This document shows, piece after piece, positions 23,811 to 32,793 of a stretch of 64,000 bases of DNA. Under the pieces are notes generated by a model that saw only the letters and a list, made by a program, of their open reading frames with translations, was not told the origin of the DNA and did not search any database. Made by a program: the position numbers and the translations under genes. This DNA comes from Ignavibacteria bacterium (GTDB taxonomy: Bacteria > Bacteroidota > Ignavibacteria > OLB7): NCBI GenBank assembly GCA_020635205.1, contig JACKAE010000002.1, positions 682,001 through 746,000 of the forward strand, written 5' to 3'. Numbering within the stretch: the stretch's first letter is position 1; each line of letters starts with the position of its first letter.

Positions 23811-25721
23811 CTATCGAACGATCTGAATCGGACGAACTGAAGTGATGTGGCCATCAATCGTCAGACGAGAGAAGTATGCTCCCTGCGGAAGCTCTGAGAA
23901 GTTGAGCGTTGCTGAGTTCTCTCCTGCTCCTCTTTCCTCGTCGAGGAGTGTGGCAACCTTCTCGCCACGTGCCGTCACGATCTCAATCGACACTCTTCCC
24001 TCTCTCTTCATCTCGAACGAGATCGTTGCATCTGTTGTTGCTGGGTTCGGGCTGATCGCCTCCAGTTCGCCAGCAACTGTCAGATCCTCGGACACGCTCT
24101 TGCTACTTCCACTCTGTACGCTGTTAATCTCGTAGACAGTTGTGGTTCCACTGACCTCGTTCGTCACAATTAGGAGTGGGGAGTTTGTTGGGCTCGATGA
24201 CTTGTCAACAAACAGAATACCTTCGGGGCCGAGATCTCCCGCCGTACCATCCTCTGCATCACCTGAGAAGTCTCGGTTGTTCACATACTCAACAAAGCTT
24301 GGTGCGCTTGGGTCGGTAATGTCGTAGACCATCACTCCACCCATCCGTTCCAGTCCGATAAATGCGTAGGTGCGGCCTTTGATTGTCCCCAGTGTCAAGC
24401 CCTCTGGTTCAGGGCCTTTGTTGTCGCTTCGGTTGTCGAAGGAGCCATTCTCATCATTTGTGGAGTTGAAGTCGTCGGGGTAGAGGAGGGCTGTGATCTG
24501 CTCGAAGTCGTCTTGGCTGTCGTAGACTAACGTGCCATCTGTAGCGAAGATCGAGAAGGAACGAGCACCGAATGCGTAAAGCTCGTCGTAGTCACCGTCG
24601 CCGTCGGTATCGCCGTTGACGGTGGTAACGGTCAGGCGTCCAATCTCTTCGTTCTCCTGAAGATCGTCGGCATCAGGAAATGCTGTTGGATCGAGCGTGA
24701 GATCTTTCACTCGCTCTTCTTCCGCAAATCCATCGTAATCTCTCGCATCTCCTTCGTTTGCCGTTACCAGATAGTCGTCGCCTCGATAGTGGTAGGCAGC
24801 GAGAGCATCTGGCATGTACATTCCATAGACTGGCCAGTTCGCGATGTTGATTTCGTCGTCACGGTCGCTCGCGTCGATACCATTCCCTGTTGCGCTGTGA
24901 TCTTTGAATCCAAGACCAAAGATTGAGAGGAGGGAAGCTCTCTTGATGTCGATTACGGCAATCGCGTTGTTCTCCTGAAGAGTCACGTAGGCATACTTGG
25001 AGTCGTGGCTGACTGCGATATACTCCGGCTCCAGGTCTTGCGCTACCGTTGCATCTGGGCCGAAAATGCGAATGCTTCCGTCGAGCGTTGCCGAGTTGAG
25101 TGAGGTAAACGAAACGGTTGAAACGTCGGACGAACTGAGTTGAGAGATTCTCCCCTTCATATCAATAATGCTGACAGATCCTTCTGGGTCAACGTCGTAG
25201 TCGTCGTTCGGCTCCCCCTCGTTTGCTACCAGAAGGTATTGTCCATTGTGGGTGAAGGTGACCATGTCGGGAAGTGCTCCAACCTCAACGCTGTTTAAGA
25301 AGTCACCGTCGGTGTTGAAGAAGACAACCGAGCCATTGTCAGTCTTCTCGTCAGCCTGAACTGCAACAGCTACGATACCACGATAGACTGCAACGCTATT
25401 TGGGCCACCACCATAGCTGGAGAGATCAACAGTAAGGTCGAGCGTTAGATTTTCTGGATCGCTCGCATCGAGCACATCCATGCTGTTATCGCCGGCGTTA
25501 GTAACGAAGATTCGTTCAGATCGTGCATCGTATGCACCAATCTCCGCTCCCCCCTCATCAAACAATCCTGATTCGTATGTGCCGAGATGACTCAACTCGA
25601 CTGTCCAAGGCTGAGATTGGCCCAATGCAGTTTGGCTGAAGAAGGCTCCCGTAGCAAGAATTCCACCGGCAACAACTACACGCCGTGCAGCAGTTTTCAC
25701 GTTCCGAACAAGTTCTCTCAT
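23811..25721 (-). CDS. Choice-of-anchor I protein with type IX secretion C-terminal domain
   Basis: 636 residues from the ATG at 25721, chosen over one at 25778 because it starts the signal peptide (MRELVRNVKTAARRVVVAGG, cleavage near ALGQ). The body is a beta-propeller-like choice-of-anchor I domain: repeated strands such as RIFVTNAGDNSMDVLDASDP, LLVANEGEPNDDYD, LVTANEGDARDYDGF and LGPEGILFV. Homologues include surface proteins with phosphatase- or esterase-like context. The last 80 residues (LEAISPNPATTDATISFEM onward to RPIQIVR) form a type A T9SS sorting domain, so the protein should cross the outer membrane by the Por machinery and be attached or released. Aspartate-rich DGDGDYDE near residue 375 may bind calcium. 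Confidence 0.92.
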   Translation of the reverse strand: MRELVRNVKTAARRVVVAGGILATGAFFSQTALGQSQPWTVELSHLGTYESGLFDEGGAEIGAYDARSERIFVTNAGDNSMDVLDASDPENLTLDLTVDLSSYGGGPNSVAVYRGIVAVAVQADEKTDNGSVVFFNTDGDFLNSVEVGALPDMVTFTHNGQYLLVANEGEPNDDYDVDPEGSVSIIDMKGRISQLSSSDVSTVSFTSLNSATLDGSIRIFGPDATVAQDLEPEYIAVSHDSKYAYVTLQENNAIAVIDIKRASLLSIFGLGFKDHSATGNGIDASDRDDEINIANWPVYGMYMPDALAAYHYRGDDYLVTANEGDARDYDGFAEEERVKDLTLDPTAFPDADDLQENEEIGRLTVTTVNGDTDGDGDYDELYAFGARSFSIFATDGTLVYDSQDDFEQITALLYPDDFNSTNDENGSFDNRSDNKGPEPEGLTLGTIKGRTYAFIGLERMGGVMVYDITDPSAPSFVEYVNNRDFSGDAEDGTAGDLGPEGILFVDKSSSPTNSPLLIVTNEVSGTTTVYEINSVQSGSSKSVSEDLTVAGELEAISPNPATTDATISFEMKREGRVSIEIVTARGEKVATLLDEERGAGENSATLNFSELPQGAYFSRLTIDGHITSVRPIQIVR

Positions 25722-25937
25722 CTGTCGATTCTCCTGATCCTTTGTTAGTGGTTGCAGACTGTTTGCATGGGAGCGCATGGGTGCTCATTGCATGCTGCAA
25801 GTTAGGATCGAAGGGTCGGGGAGGGGTGTTATGATCTGGTTTAAGAGAGAGGGCGTGATGTTATGATCGGGTAATCAATCATACTCTGGGAACATTTCGT
25901 GTAGGGTCTACTGCTGAGAATCTCGTTGTAGAAGGTG

Positions 25938-26639
25938 TCAATCCCACCAGAAGTACCAAAATGCCTCTTTCAAACATGAGGCAGCAAGAAGTGCAACTGT
26001 TTTACATCCTTGCTCGACAATGTCACGACAATACCAATACTGCTGCCAAGCCAGCTCAAGCGATTTCTCTTGATCCATAGGTGGTTTCTGTACAACACAT
26101 TCAATTGTATCGTGAGTGACAGCGATGATATTTGCGCCATACTCACTCTGCCACTTGCGGTGGAGAGCACAGTGAACCGATGGATGGGGGCAATCGTTCC
26201 AGTCCCCATATTTCAAAATTGCCGGAAGATGCCATGGTTCTTCTATCGAAACCAATCCAATAAGAACCTCAGTTCCTGTGCTTAGACCCTTGTAGGTTCT
26301 TTGTTTGAGGCTGCTGACAGATATATCCTGAGTTTCTGCAAGCAATTGTTCTAACAATTGTTCTGACAATTCTCCTAATATCAAGTCTTCCGTAAATCCT
26401 TCCTCTTCTTCCTCTTCACGTCTTTTGGCAAGCCATTCATTAGGATCAATACTATAAGAAGATTGAATGATTTCAGATGTTGAGTCTGGGATAGACTGCG
26501 AAGCCTCTTTCAATAGTTCGAGGGTTTCCTCGCTCTCAATTAGGAAGGGATACTCATTGCTTACTGGATATCGTGAGCGATACTCAGCGAGAACAGAATA
26601 AGCTTGTTTGATAGGTACGTTGATGGTTTTTAGATCCAT
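25938..26639 (-). CDS. DUF4253-family protein
   Basis: 233 residues, cytosolic. The C-terminal 110 residues have the DUF4253 signature: WQSEYGANIIAVTHDTIEC, VQKPPMDQEKSLELAWQQYW, YCRDIVEQG and the terminal FWYFWWD. These proteins often appear singly or near immunity-type genes, with no known activity. The N-terminal part is acidic with a run EEEEEE near residue 75-80. Three co-directional small genes follow upstream (26685-28087), but gaps of 50-100 bases leave the transcript structure open. Confidence 0.85.
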   Translation of the reverse strand: MDLKTINVPIKQAYSVLAEYRSRYPVSNEYPFLIESEETLELLKEASQSIPDSTSEIIQSSYSIDPNEWLAKRREEEEEEGFTEDLILGELSEQLLEQLLAETQDISVSSLKQRTYKGLSTGTEVLIGLVSIEEPWHLPAILKYGDWNDCPHPSVHCALHRKWQSEYGANIIAVTHDTIECVVQKPPMDQEKSLELAWQQYWYCRDIVEQGCKTVALLAASCLKEAFWYFWWD

Positions 26640-26684
26640 GATAGTCTGTTCACCTCAATGATTGGTGGTGAGAATTGTGTGCTA

Positions 26685-27077
26685 TTAGGATAGTTTATAC
26701 TCAAACAGATACCGATGTTCCCCCTCCTCAATCGTAATCTCCATCGCTCCCGACAAACCCAATAGTTCACCAGTTCCTGAGTTTGGGACAACTTCGAGAA
26801 CGAGCCGATTCTCTCCGCCCCTCATTACTCCAAAGTGTTGAAGGATGAACGTTCCCTTCTTGCCGCCGAGAGTTCCCTCAACTTGTTCGAGTGCAACGTA
26901 TCCAGCCGAGCCGGGAGTGGGTGTTCTTGCACTCAGCATCTCTCCCTTGCTAACGGCTTCGAGTTCGCCGTTGAACATCTTGTTGATCGACATTCTGCCG
27001 AGTGCCATTTCATTGCTTCCAGTTGTGTAAGGTTCCAGCGGTTGAAGTTGGACGTTGAATGTGCCGGTTGCGGTCAT
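26685..27077 (-). CDS. DUF3224-domain protein
   Basis: 130 residues. The pattern is the DUF3224 beta-barrel: MTATGTFNVQLQPLEPY, MSINKMFNGELEAVSKGEML, AGYVALEQVEGTLGGKKGTF, LQHFGVMRGGENRLVLEVVP, GTGELLGLSGAM. DUF3224 proteins are small allene-oxide-cyclase-like barrels of unknown ligand. No signal peptide, so cytosolic. Length is the family's usual length and the frame is intact. Start ATG at 27077. Confidence 0.92.
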   Translation of the reverse strand: MTATGTFNVQLQPLEPYTTGSNEMALGRMSINKMFNGELEAVSKGEMLSARTPTPGSAGYVALEQVEGTLGGKKGTFILQHFGVMRGGENRLVLEVVPNSGTGELLGLSGAMEITIEEGEHRYLFEYKLS

Positions 27078-27170
27078 AAGAGATTGTTGTTAGTCGATAG
27101 TAGATCGTAGTTAGGGAAAGATAGGGGGGAGCAGCCATTGAACAAGCGTCTGTCCACACTTCAATTTCAG

Positions 27171-27524
27171 TTATCGTTGAATAACTTCAACGACCAAACC
27201 ATCTGGGTCGCGTATAATACAACTTGGCTTTCCCTCTTCCCAGTGGCGGGCGAACGTTACACCACTTTCCTTGAGGTAGGTATATGCTTCTGACACGTTC
27301 TCAACGTATAGGTCGAGCGAGAACTCTGGAGTGGAACAGTAGGGGTGCTCCGGTCTCTCCTCTGTTGCCAAGGGAAGAAGTAGATATGTCCGCTCACCAG
27401 CAGCGAGACGATACGCCCCTCCCTCTTCCTCGACAAAAGTGAACCCGAGAATATCTCGGTAGAAGTGAAGGCTTGCCTCAGCGTTCGTGCAGATGATATT
27501 TGTTTCGCCCGGTTGGAAGTGCAT
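27171..27524 (-). CDS. VOC-superfamily protein (second copy in the window)
   Basis: 117 residues: NIICTNAEASLHFYRDILGF then AYRLAAGERTYLLLPLATEE in the first module, and FSLDLYVENVSEAYTYLKES, then IIRDPDGLVVEVIQR in the second. The terminal DPDGxxxEV is the classic metal-binding Glu of dioxygenase/glyoxalase-like folds. It is a different subfamily from 23224-23607. Role unknown; it may act on a small electrophile or antibiotic. Confidence 0.88.
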   Translation of the reverse strand: MHFQPGETNIICTNAEASLHFYRDILGFTFVEEEGGAYRLAAGERTYLLLPLATEERPEHPYCSTPEFSLDLYVENVSEAYTYLKESGVTFARHWEEGKPSCIIRDPDGLVVEVIQR

Positions 27525-27547
27525 TTGGAATTATTCTGCGATAGTTA

Positions 27548-28087
27548 TCATTGTCTCTCAAGCTTCACAAGATCAAACAAGCCACGCCGTTGCATAGCTT
27601 CTGTGTTAAAAGAAGAGAGCAATACCCAGACTGTGTCATTAGGTGCAAGTTGCACAGTATCGGTCACTGAGAGAAATTGCCAATGCTGGTCGGCAGACTC
27701 TGCGGTTTTTCTTCTTGTAGAGTTGATGGTGGAACCTGTAATCAGTGCGATCATTCCTCCACCTTGAGCACTGGTCGCTCGAACATAGGCAGATAAGGTA
27801 AGAATATCACCCGACTTTACGCCAGTGATCGGTCTGTAGATAAATCCCAGTGTCGGAGCCCAATCAGCCGAGAGTCGAAGTGCCTGTTTGTCTCCCCCTT
27901 CTGGAGCCTCTTCAACGATTTCAGCAAGTGCTGGATCACCAAACCACCATCCAACCAACTTATCAATGGGTGACTCGAAGCTCTCATAGAGTAGGATATT
28001 GTTACCCGACGGATCAATCGATGATTCACCGCACGAGAAAGCCGTGAGTGATAAAGAGAGGATTGTGAAGAAGAGGTATCGATTCAT
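27548..28087 (-). CDS. Lipoprotein with carbohydrate-binding-like sandwich
   Basis: 179 residues with a lipoprotein signal (MNRYLFFTILSLSLTAFSCG, Cys19). The body has the N-terminal strand LLYESFESP and a later segment VKSGDILTLSAYVRATSAQ, which resemble carbohydrate-binding or discoidin-like jelly rolls (CBM4/9 style, where NGGFE-like starts and A-x-V-R recur). No enzyme domain is attached. Upstream lies the inverted repeat 28295-28670. Function unknown. Confidence 0.65.
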   Translation of the reverse strand: MNRYLFFTILSLSLTAFSCGESSIDPSGNNILLYESFESPIDKLVGWWFGDPALAEIVEEAPEGGDKQALRLSADWAPTLGFIYRPITGVKSGDILTLSAYVRATSAQGGGMIALITGSTINSTRRKTAESADQHWQFLSVTDTVQLAPNDTVWVLLSSFNTEAMQRRGLFDLVKLERQ

Positions 28088-28294
28088 ATAGCCTCCACCA
28101 ATTAGAGTATAGTTGGGTTGAATAGTATCTATGGAGATATTAGTATCTATTGAATAACCAATTCATAGAAGGTCTGATTCACAAAATCTGTTCGCAATTC
28201 AACAACAAGCAACAGTGCAGGATATATGCTGGCAGGTTCAGAACAATAGCCTTCAATAATATTGGCGTAACTTTGAGACGTAAATCCATACCAT

Positions 28295-28670
28295 CTCTGA
28301 GAAGCTGTTTGGGAAACACAATGCTACGTAGTGATGGAGCATGATCGCGCAGAAACCAGACTGTCACTCTGAGCAGAGCCGTAGGCGAAGCGAAGAGTCT
28401 CGCAGGAAGAGTAGAGGGAATGGTAAGGATAAGCACATGCGCAGTGGTTCTTCACCGGTGAGATGCTTCGGAAGACCTCAACAAGACTGGATGGGAGCTC
28501 AACCATACCCAACCTGTCACTCTGAACGCAGCGAAGCGAAGAGTCTCGCAAGGCTGTAGAGAAGGATCGTTATGCTCTACAGTAACTCCGAGATGCTTCG
28601 GAGGACCTCCGTATGACTGTCTGAACTTACAAGAAGCTCGTCGTACAGATAGATCGTGTCAAATTCCAAA
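28295..28670. repeat. Long intergenic repeat (copy B of an inverted pair)
   Basis: About 375 bp, inverted relative to copy A at 21384-21740. It holds two internal units of the HSERSEAK type (CACTCTGAGCAGAGCC... and CACTCTGAACGCAGCGAAGC...) and ends in ACAAGAAGCTCGTCGTAC, as does copy A. A short open frame here (CHSEQSRRRSEESRRKSRG) is the spurious product of this repeat. Confidence 0.8.
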
Positions 28671-28760
28671 ACAGCTTCTTAGCGAACTTTGCGCCTTTGC
28701 GTGATTCTCTTCAACGGGGCAGAGGCAAAGAACGTGAGAAACTACAATACATTGACTGCA

Positions 28761-29525
28761 ATGAACCTCAGAACAATACAAACAATGCGCTACGTTACCC
28801 CGCTGCGAGAGGGGGGATCGCTCCCGGCAATTGTCGAAGGGGACGATGACGGACTCTACGTCCTGAAGTTCCGTGGGGCGGGACAGGGGACGAAGGCGTT
28901 AATTGCCGAGCTTGTTGCCGGAGAAATTGCCCGGACTCTCGGCTTCAAGATACCTGAAATCGTCTTCGTAGAACTAAATACTGACTTAGCCCGAACCGAA
29001 CCGGATCCTGAAATTCAGGACTTGATAAAGGGGAGTGGGGGATTGAACCTCGCCCTCGACTATCTTCCCGGATCAATTATGTACGATCCACTCATCGAAA
29101 AACCTTCCGGTGAACTTGCCTCACGCATCGTCTGGTTCGACGCCTTCACCGCAAATGTTGACCGGACTCCACGAAACGCAAACATGCTCTGGTGGCACAA
29201 CGCAGTCTGGCTGATCGATCACGGTGCAGCACTCTTCTACCAACACGACTGGGATCGATTTGCGGAGAACAGCGCCAACCCGTTCAAGCAAATTAAAGAT
29301 CACATGCTCCTCCCCTTTGCGGATCAACTGGAGAAGGTCGATGGAGATATGAAGGAGAAGATCATCCCTGAAGTGTTGAAGGAGATTGTGGGACTGATTC
29401 CTGACGAGTGGATGGAGCGGGGGAAGGAAGATCGTAGCAGATATATCGAGTTCCTAACGAATCGACTGGAGACGAGTCGCAATTTTGTGGAGGAGGCACT
29501 TGATGCACGAAATCTGCACATTTGA
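28761..29525 (+). CDS. HipA-like kinase-fold protein
   Basis: 254 residues from the ATG at 28761; a later start at 28785 (MRYVTPLREGGSL) is equally likely, and both fit the family. Motifs: RYVTPLREGGSLPAIVEGD with LYVLKFRGAGQGTKALIAEL (Lys of the ATP site), EIQDLIKGSGGLNLALDYLP, FDAFTANVDRTPRNANML (catalytic loop with Asp-Arg-x2-Arg-N) and LIDHGAALFYQHDWDRF (metal-binding D-H-G). This is the HipA-like group that lies beside DUF3037 genes, not the classical HipA-HipB toxin; there is no HipB. It overlaps the DUF3037 gene by 23 bases, so translation is coupled. Confidence 0.85.
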   Translation: MNLRTIQTMRYVTPLREGGSLPAIVEGDDDGLYVLKFRGAGQGTKALIAELVAGEIARTLGFKIPEIVFVELNTDLARTEPDPEIQDLIKGSGGLNLALDYLPGSIMYDPLIEKPSGELASRIVWFDAFTANVDRTPRNANMLWWHNAVWLIDHGAALFYQHDWDRFAENSANPFKQIKDHMLLPFADQLEKVDGDMKEKIIPEVLKEIVGLIPDEWMERGKEDRSRYIEFLTNRLETSRNFVEEALDARNLHI

Positions 29526-29886
29526 TTATGCCACCATCCGGGTTGTTCCACGGGTCGAACGGGAAGAGTTTATCAACGTCGGCGTTATTCTTTCCTGTCC
29601 GGCGCAGAAATTCCTCGAAGCTCGTGTAGAGCCGAACTGGGATCGACTCCACGCCTTTGCTCCAGAACTTGAGCGAGAGAAAATCCAAATCTACCTCAAC
29701 ATTATTCCAAGGATCTGCGCTGGAGATGAGGGGACGGGAATGATTGGGAAGCTCACGCAGCGGGAACGCTTCTACTGGCTTACAGCGCAGCGGAGCACAA
29801 TCATCCAGAACTCTCCGGTTCACACCGGCTTCACCACTGATGTGGAGAAGACATTGGAGCATTTGTTGGAGCAGTTGGTGCGGTAG
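29503..29886 (+). CDS. DUF3037-family protein, partner of the HipA-like kinase
   Basis: 127 residues from the ATG at 29503, which overlaps the end of the kinase gene. The typical DUF3037 start FDYATIRVVPRVEREEFINV is followed by GVILSCPAQKFLEARVEPNW and a central ER-x2-W motif (ERFYWLTAQRSTIIQNSPVH). The HipA-like/DUF3037 pair is a known conserved unit of unknown process; a proposed role is in stress or phage response, but none is proven. No membrane or signal features. Confidence 0.87.
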   Translation: MHEICTFDYATIRVVPRVEREEFINVGVILSCPAQKFLEARVEPNWDRLHAFAPELEREKIQIYLNIIPRICAGDEGTGMIGKLTQRERFYWLTAQRSTIIQNSPVHTGFTTDVEKTLEHLLEQLVR

Positions 29887-29944
29887 CTTTTTCGCGGAAA
29901 GAGGCAAAGGAGAGAGAGTTCTTATAGATATAGCATGAGAGAGA

Positions 29945-30523
29945 ATGCAAAACCTGCTCAACGATATTGCCAACTGTACTCTCTGTGCGAACCTTCTTCC
30001 ACACCCACCACGTCCGATTGTCTCGGTCAGTCCTTCTTCTCGAATCATCATTGTTGGCCAAGCTCCGGGAGCGCGTGTTCACGAGAGTGGTCTGCCGTGG
30101 GATGATCGGAGTGGGGAGGAATTGCGGCGTTGGCTTGGAGTGAGCAACGAACAGTTCTACGACAATTCTCTCTTTGCCCTTATGCCGATGGGTTTCTGTT
30201 ACCCCGGGCGTGGGAATTCAGGTGATCTTCCACCACGGCCAGAGTGTGCTCCAGCTTGGCACAACCGTTTGATGCGTGAGATGAAAGAAGTAGAACTGGT
30301 TCTCTTAGTTGGCCAGTATGCCCAATCCTACTATTTGAAGGAGAGAAGAGAAACAAATCTGACCGAGACTGTCAGGAATTTTCGGTCCTATCTTCCAGAC
30401 TATTTCCCACTGGTTCACCCATCTCCACGCAACAAGATTTGGCAGAAGCGGAATCCCTGGTTTGAAACTGAGGTGTTGATAGAACTGCGGGAGATTGTTG
30501 AGAAGATCACCAGTAGCGGGTAG
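29945..30523 (+). CDS. Uracil-DNA-glycosylase-family protein
   Basis: 192 residues. It has the glycosylase fold marks IIIVGQAPGARVHESGLPWD (GQAPG loop), a following segment SGEELRRWLG, and the C-terminal HPSPRN loop that inserts into DNA. Cysteines C11-x2-C14 near the N terminus and two more (GFCYPGRG and PECAPAW) could hold a 4Fe-4S cluster as in family 4/5 enzymes. Activity on uracil is not certain, because this subgroup is little studied. It is 58 bases after DUF3037. Confidence 0.85.
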   Translation: MQNLLNDIANCTLCANLLPHPPRPIVSVSPSSRIIIVGQAPGARVHESGLPWDDRSGEELRRWLGVSNEQFYDNSLFALMPMGFCYPGRGNSGDLPPRPECAPAWHNRLMREMKEVELVLLVGQYAQSYYLKERRETNLTETVRNFRSYLPDYFPLVHPSPRNKIWQKRNPWFETEVLIELREIVEKITSSG

Positions 30524-30604
30524 CATTTCCAGAACTATCTTTGCATATCCTGCACTGCATCGTCAAGGTATTGAAGCCAAAAGCTCAACGCTTCAAAAGA
30601 TCGT

Positions 30605-31522
30605 ATGAAAGAGATTATCCTGAACGACCGCGTGGTTGGTGAAGAGCCTCGGAGTCGTTTCTTTCACCAGCAGGTGAGGGTGAACGATCAGAGCCAGTTG
30701 ACCTTAACTCGTGTTCGCAGCGATGAGCCGATTCGGCTCCTAAATAACTTTATACTAAAGGAGAGAATGGCCGGGCTTCACTTCATTCTGAATACTGAAG
30801 CTCGCTTTTCGCAAGACGACTATGTTCCCCCGGCCTACTTCAAGGGGGATCAGTGCAATTTGATGATTCTCCAACCACACCAGACTGCGCAGACAATGTG
30901 TGGGAAGGGAGATATGATGATGGCATCATTCTACATTAACTTGGACAAATTCTTCTCACTCCTCGACAGTGCAGCCGAGGCAATGCCGAAAGGCTTTTTG
31001 AAGTCGGCTGAGAAGAACTTGTGCAGTTGCAACAAGTACCAGTGGAATCCCGATGCGTACAGAGTAATCATGCAGCTTCTGCACGATCCCAAGCTGGGAA
31101 CAGCCGCACCCCTTCTGCTGGAAAGTCGGATGTTAGAACTGGTAGCCATTCTCTTAAAATCACAGCAGTGTGATGTCGTGGAGAGGATCAGCATAACCAG
31201 AAGGGATGTTGAGAAAATTCACCACGCCGTGGACATTTTGTTGCAACAGATGCAGCGTCCACCTTCTCTCGCTCAACTTGCTCGCAGCGTTGGCACGAAC
31301 GAATTTACACTTAAGAAAGGCTTTCGCGAAGTCTACAATCGCTCTGCATACCAGTATCTGCTACAGCGACGGATGGAGAAAGGAATGGAAGAGTTGATGA
31401 AGACAAATACTCCGATTGCTGAGATCGGCTGGGAACTTGGATATGAGGATCCTTCTGCCTTTACCCGTGCTTTCTCACGATATTTTTGCCTAACCCCTTC
31501 ATCCGTTCGCAGACGTACCTGA
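30605..31522 (+). CDS. AraC-family transcriptional regulator (PchR-like)
   Basis: 305 residues. The C-terminal domain (about 210-303) holds the double helix-turn-helix: PPSLAQLARSVGTNEFTLKK, GFREVYNRSAYQYLLQRRME, and the second helix-turn-helix with TNTPIAEIGWELGYEDPSAF, TRAFSRYFCLTPSSVRR. The N-terminal 200 residues form an effector domain of the siderophore-sensor PchR kind (KERMAGLHFILNTEARFS; a Cys pair LCSCNKY). No siderophore genes are nearby. The 180-base gap to the DUF1569 gene downstream may include a regulated promoter. Confidence 0.88.
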   Translation: MKEIILNDRVVGEEPRSRFFHQQVRVNDQSQLTLTRVRSDEPIRLLNNFILKERMAGLHFILNTEARFSQDDYVPPAYFKGDQCNLMILQPHQTAQTMCGKGDMMMASFYINLDKFFSLLDSAAEAMPKGFLKSAEKNLCSCNKYQWNPDAYRVIMQLLHDPKLGTAAPLLLESRMLELVAILLKSQQCDVVERISITRRDVEKIHHAVDILLQQMQRPPSLAQLARSVGTNEFTLKKGFREVYNRSAYQYLLQRRMEKGMEELMKTNTPIAEIGWELGYEDPSAFTRAFSRYFCLTPSSVRRRT

Positions 31523-31704
31523 CTCTTGTGAACCGAAAAAAAATTCCGTTTCTGCATAGTTCTACTCGCCATACTTAAAGAGATTTGTCTGTTGCCGTAC
31601 GTTGATTCCTATCAATAGTGCGCGTTCTGCTTCGCTGCGGTTTTCTCACACAGGTGCAGTTTGCATAGCACATAGCCAGATAAACAGATAATCGAGGAGA
31701 GACA

Positions 31705-32163
31705 ATGGAAAATCTGTTTGAGATTTCAGATCGTGAAAGAGTGATTGAACGACTCTCACTTCTGCAATTAGATGCTCACCCGAAGTGGGGAACGATGACT
31801 GCCCACCAGATGATTGTTCACGTAACCGATCCTTTCAGAGCTGCGCTCGGCGAAAAAGAGACCGTTCCGCTGAAGAAAATCTTCGGACTTTGGCCATTCA
31901 ACAAACTGATCTCGCAGCTACTTCCTTGGCCGAAAGGTGCGCCTACCTCACCCGACTTTATTCAGGGGAAGGGAGGAACAGCTCCTGCTGACTTTGAAGA
32001 TGACAAAAGAAGTCTGTTGCTATTGATCCATCGCTTTATTCAAGAAGGACAGACTCCTTCCCAATTAACAGCCCACGCTGTCTTCGGTCGGTTAACGAAC
32101 AGAGAGTGGGGGAGATTGATGTGGAGGCATATCGACCACCACCTGCGGCAGTTTGGTCTCTGA
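31705..32163 (+). CDS. DUF1569 (DinB-like) protein
   Basis: 152 residues. The pattern MTAHQMIVHVTDPFRAALGE at the front and WGRLMWRHIDHHLRQFGL at the end gives the His residues (HQM-x3-H and RHIDHH) of a DinB-type metal site. DUF1569 belongs to this superfamily of thiol- or metal-dependent helical-bundle enzymes. Cytosolic; role unknown. It follows the AraC gene in the same direction and might be its target. Confidence 0.85.
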   Translation: MENLFEISDRERVIERLSLLQLDAHPKWGTMTAHQMIVHVTDPFRAALGEKETVPLKKIFGLWPFNKLISQLLPWPKGAPTSPDFIQGKGGTAPADFEDDKRSLLLLIHRFIQEGQTPSQLTAHAVFGRLTNREWGRLMWRHIDHHLRQFGL

Positions 32164-32289
32164 AGCCGAGAGAAGTCGACTTTTGAAACCTACTTATAGG
32201 AACACAAAGGAGAGTGCCGAGAACCGTTTAGTGTAGGTGAGGAGAGAGTGCTCGACGTTTCAGTCTTCTTGGAATAGGAGTAGGGAGAG

Positions 32290-32705
32290 AGAGAAGGTGG
32301 TTAGAGCGTGTTGACAATTGGCAGTGAGCTGATCGCTCTACCCACGATGGAGGATCGCTCCTCTGGAGCTACGCTCTCGCTTGGCTCCCGTTGCCCGGAG
32401 CTTCCGCTCCAGCCTACCAACGGTTCGCCGCGATGCGGCTCTTCGGTAATGATTTTGTAACGTCGCGGAGCGACCGTCGGTTGGTAGCCTCGTGCGGAAG
32501 CGCGAGGAATCCGACGATACCTCTGCCGTGGAGCACCAGCGGTGCGTCCCTTCTGGAAATCGTGATTGTCAACACGACATAGAGAACTATCAAGATGCTG
32601 TATAACCGATGCGACAACGTAGGTTGATGTAGAGAGCCTTCCGATCCTTCTGTCAGTAGCCCTGCACAGCCGTTCCAATCAGGTTCGCCCCTACGAATAG
32701 ACATA
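32290..32705. repeat. Repeat-like intergenic DNA with short inverted units
   Basis: About 410 bp of GC-rich DNA with stacked short inverted repeats, for example GGAGCGGAAGCTCC and GAGCGTAGCTC read on the minus strand. The minus-strand end GTAGGGGCGAACC is a common intergenic repeat start. Open frames here (for instance PTVAPRRYKIITEEPHRGEP) are of a spurious type found with such repeats. No gene is called. Confidence 0.6.
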
Positions 32706-32793
32706 TCTGGTTCTTCCGCTGTGAAGTATCTTCACCACTCGTTCACAGCATCTGTTGAGAACGTTTTGAGTAATCCGTAACCGAAGATACGCT

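Noticed and set aside
28341..28559. 72-codon open frame encoding CHSEQSRRRSEESRRKSR
   Set aside because: It is the translation of a non-coding repeat seen also at 21384-21740; this peptide type is a known annotation artefact.
28761..29525. Classical HipAB toxin-antitoxin system
   Set aside because: No HipB-like helix-turn-helix gene is adjacent; the partner is DUF3037.
32301..32704. Two overlapping minus-strand frames of 96-125 codons
   Set aside because: They lie in nested inverted repeats, have no ribosome-binding site, and their peptide wording (PTVAPRRYKIITEEP) belongs to repeat-derived artefacts.
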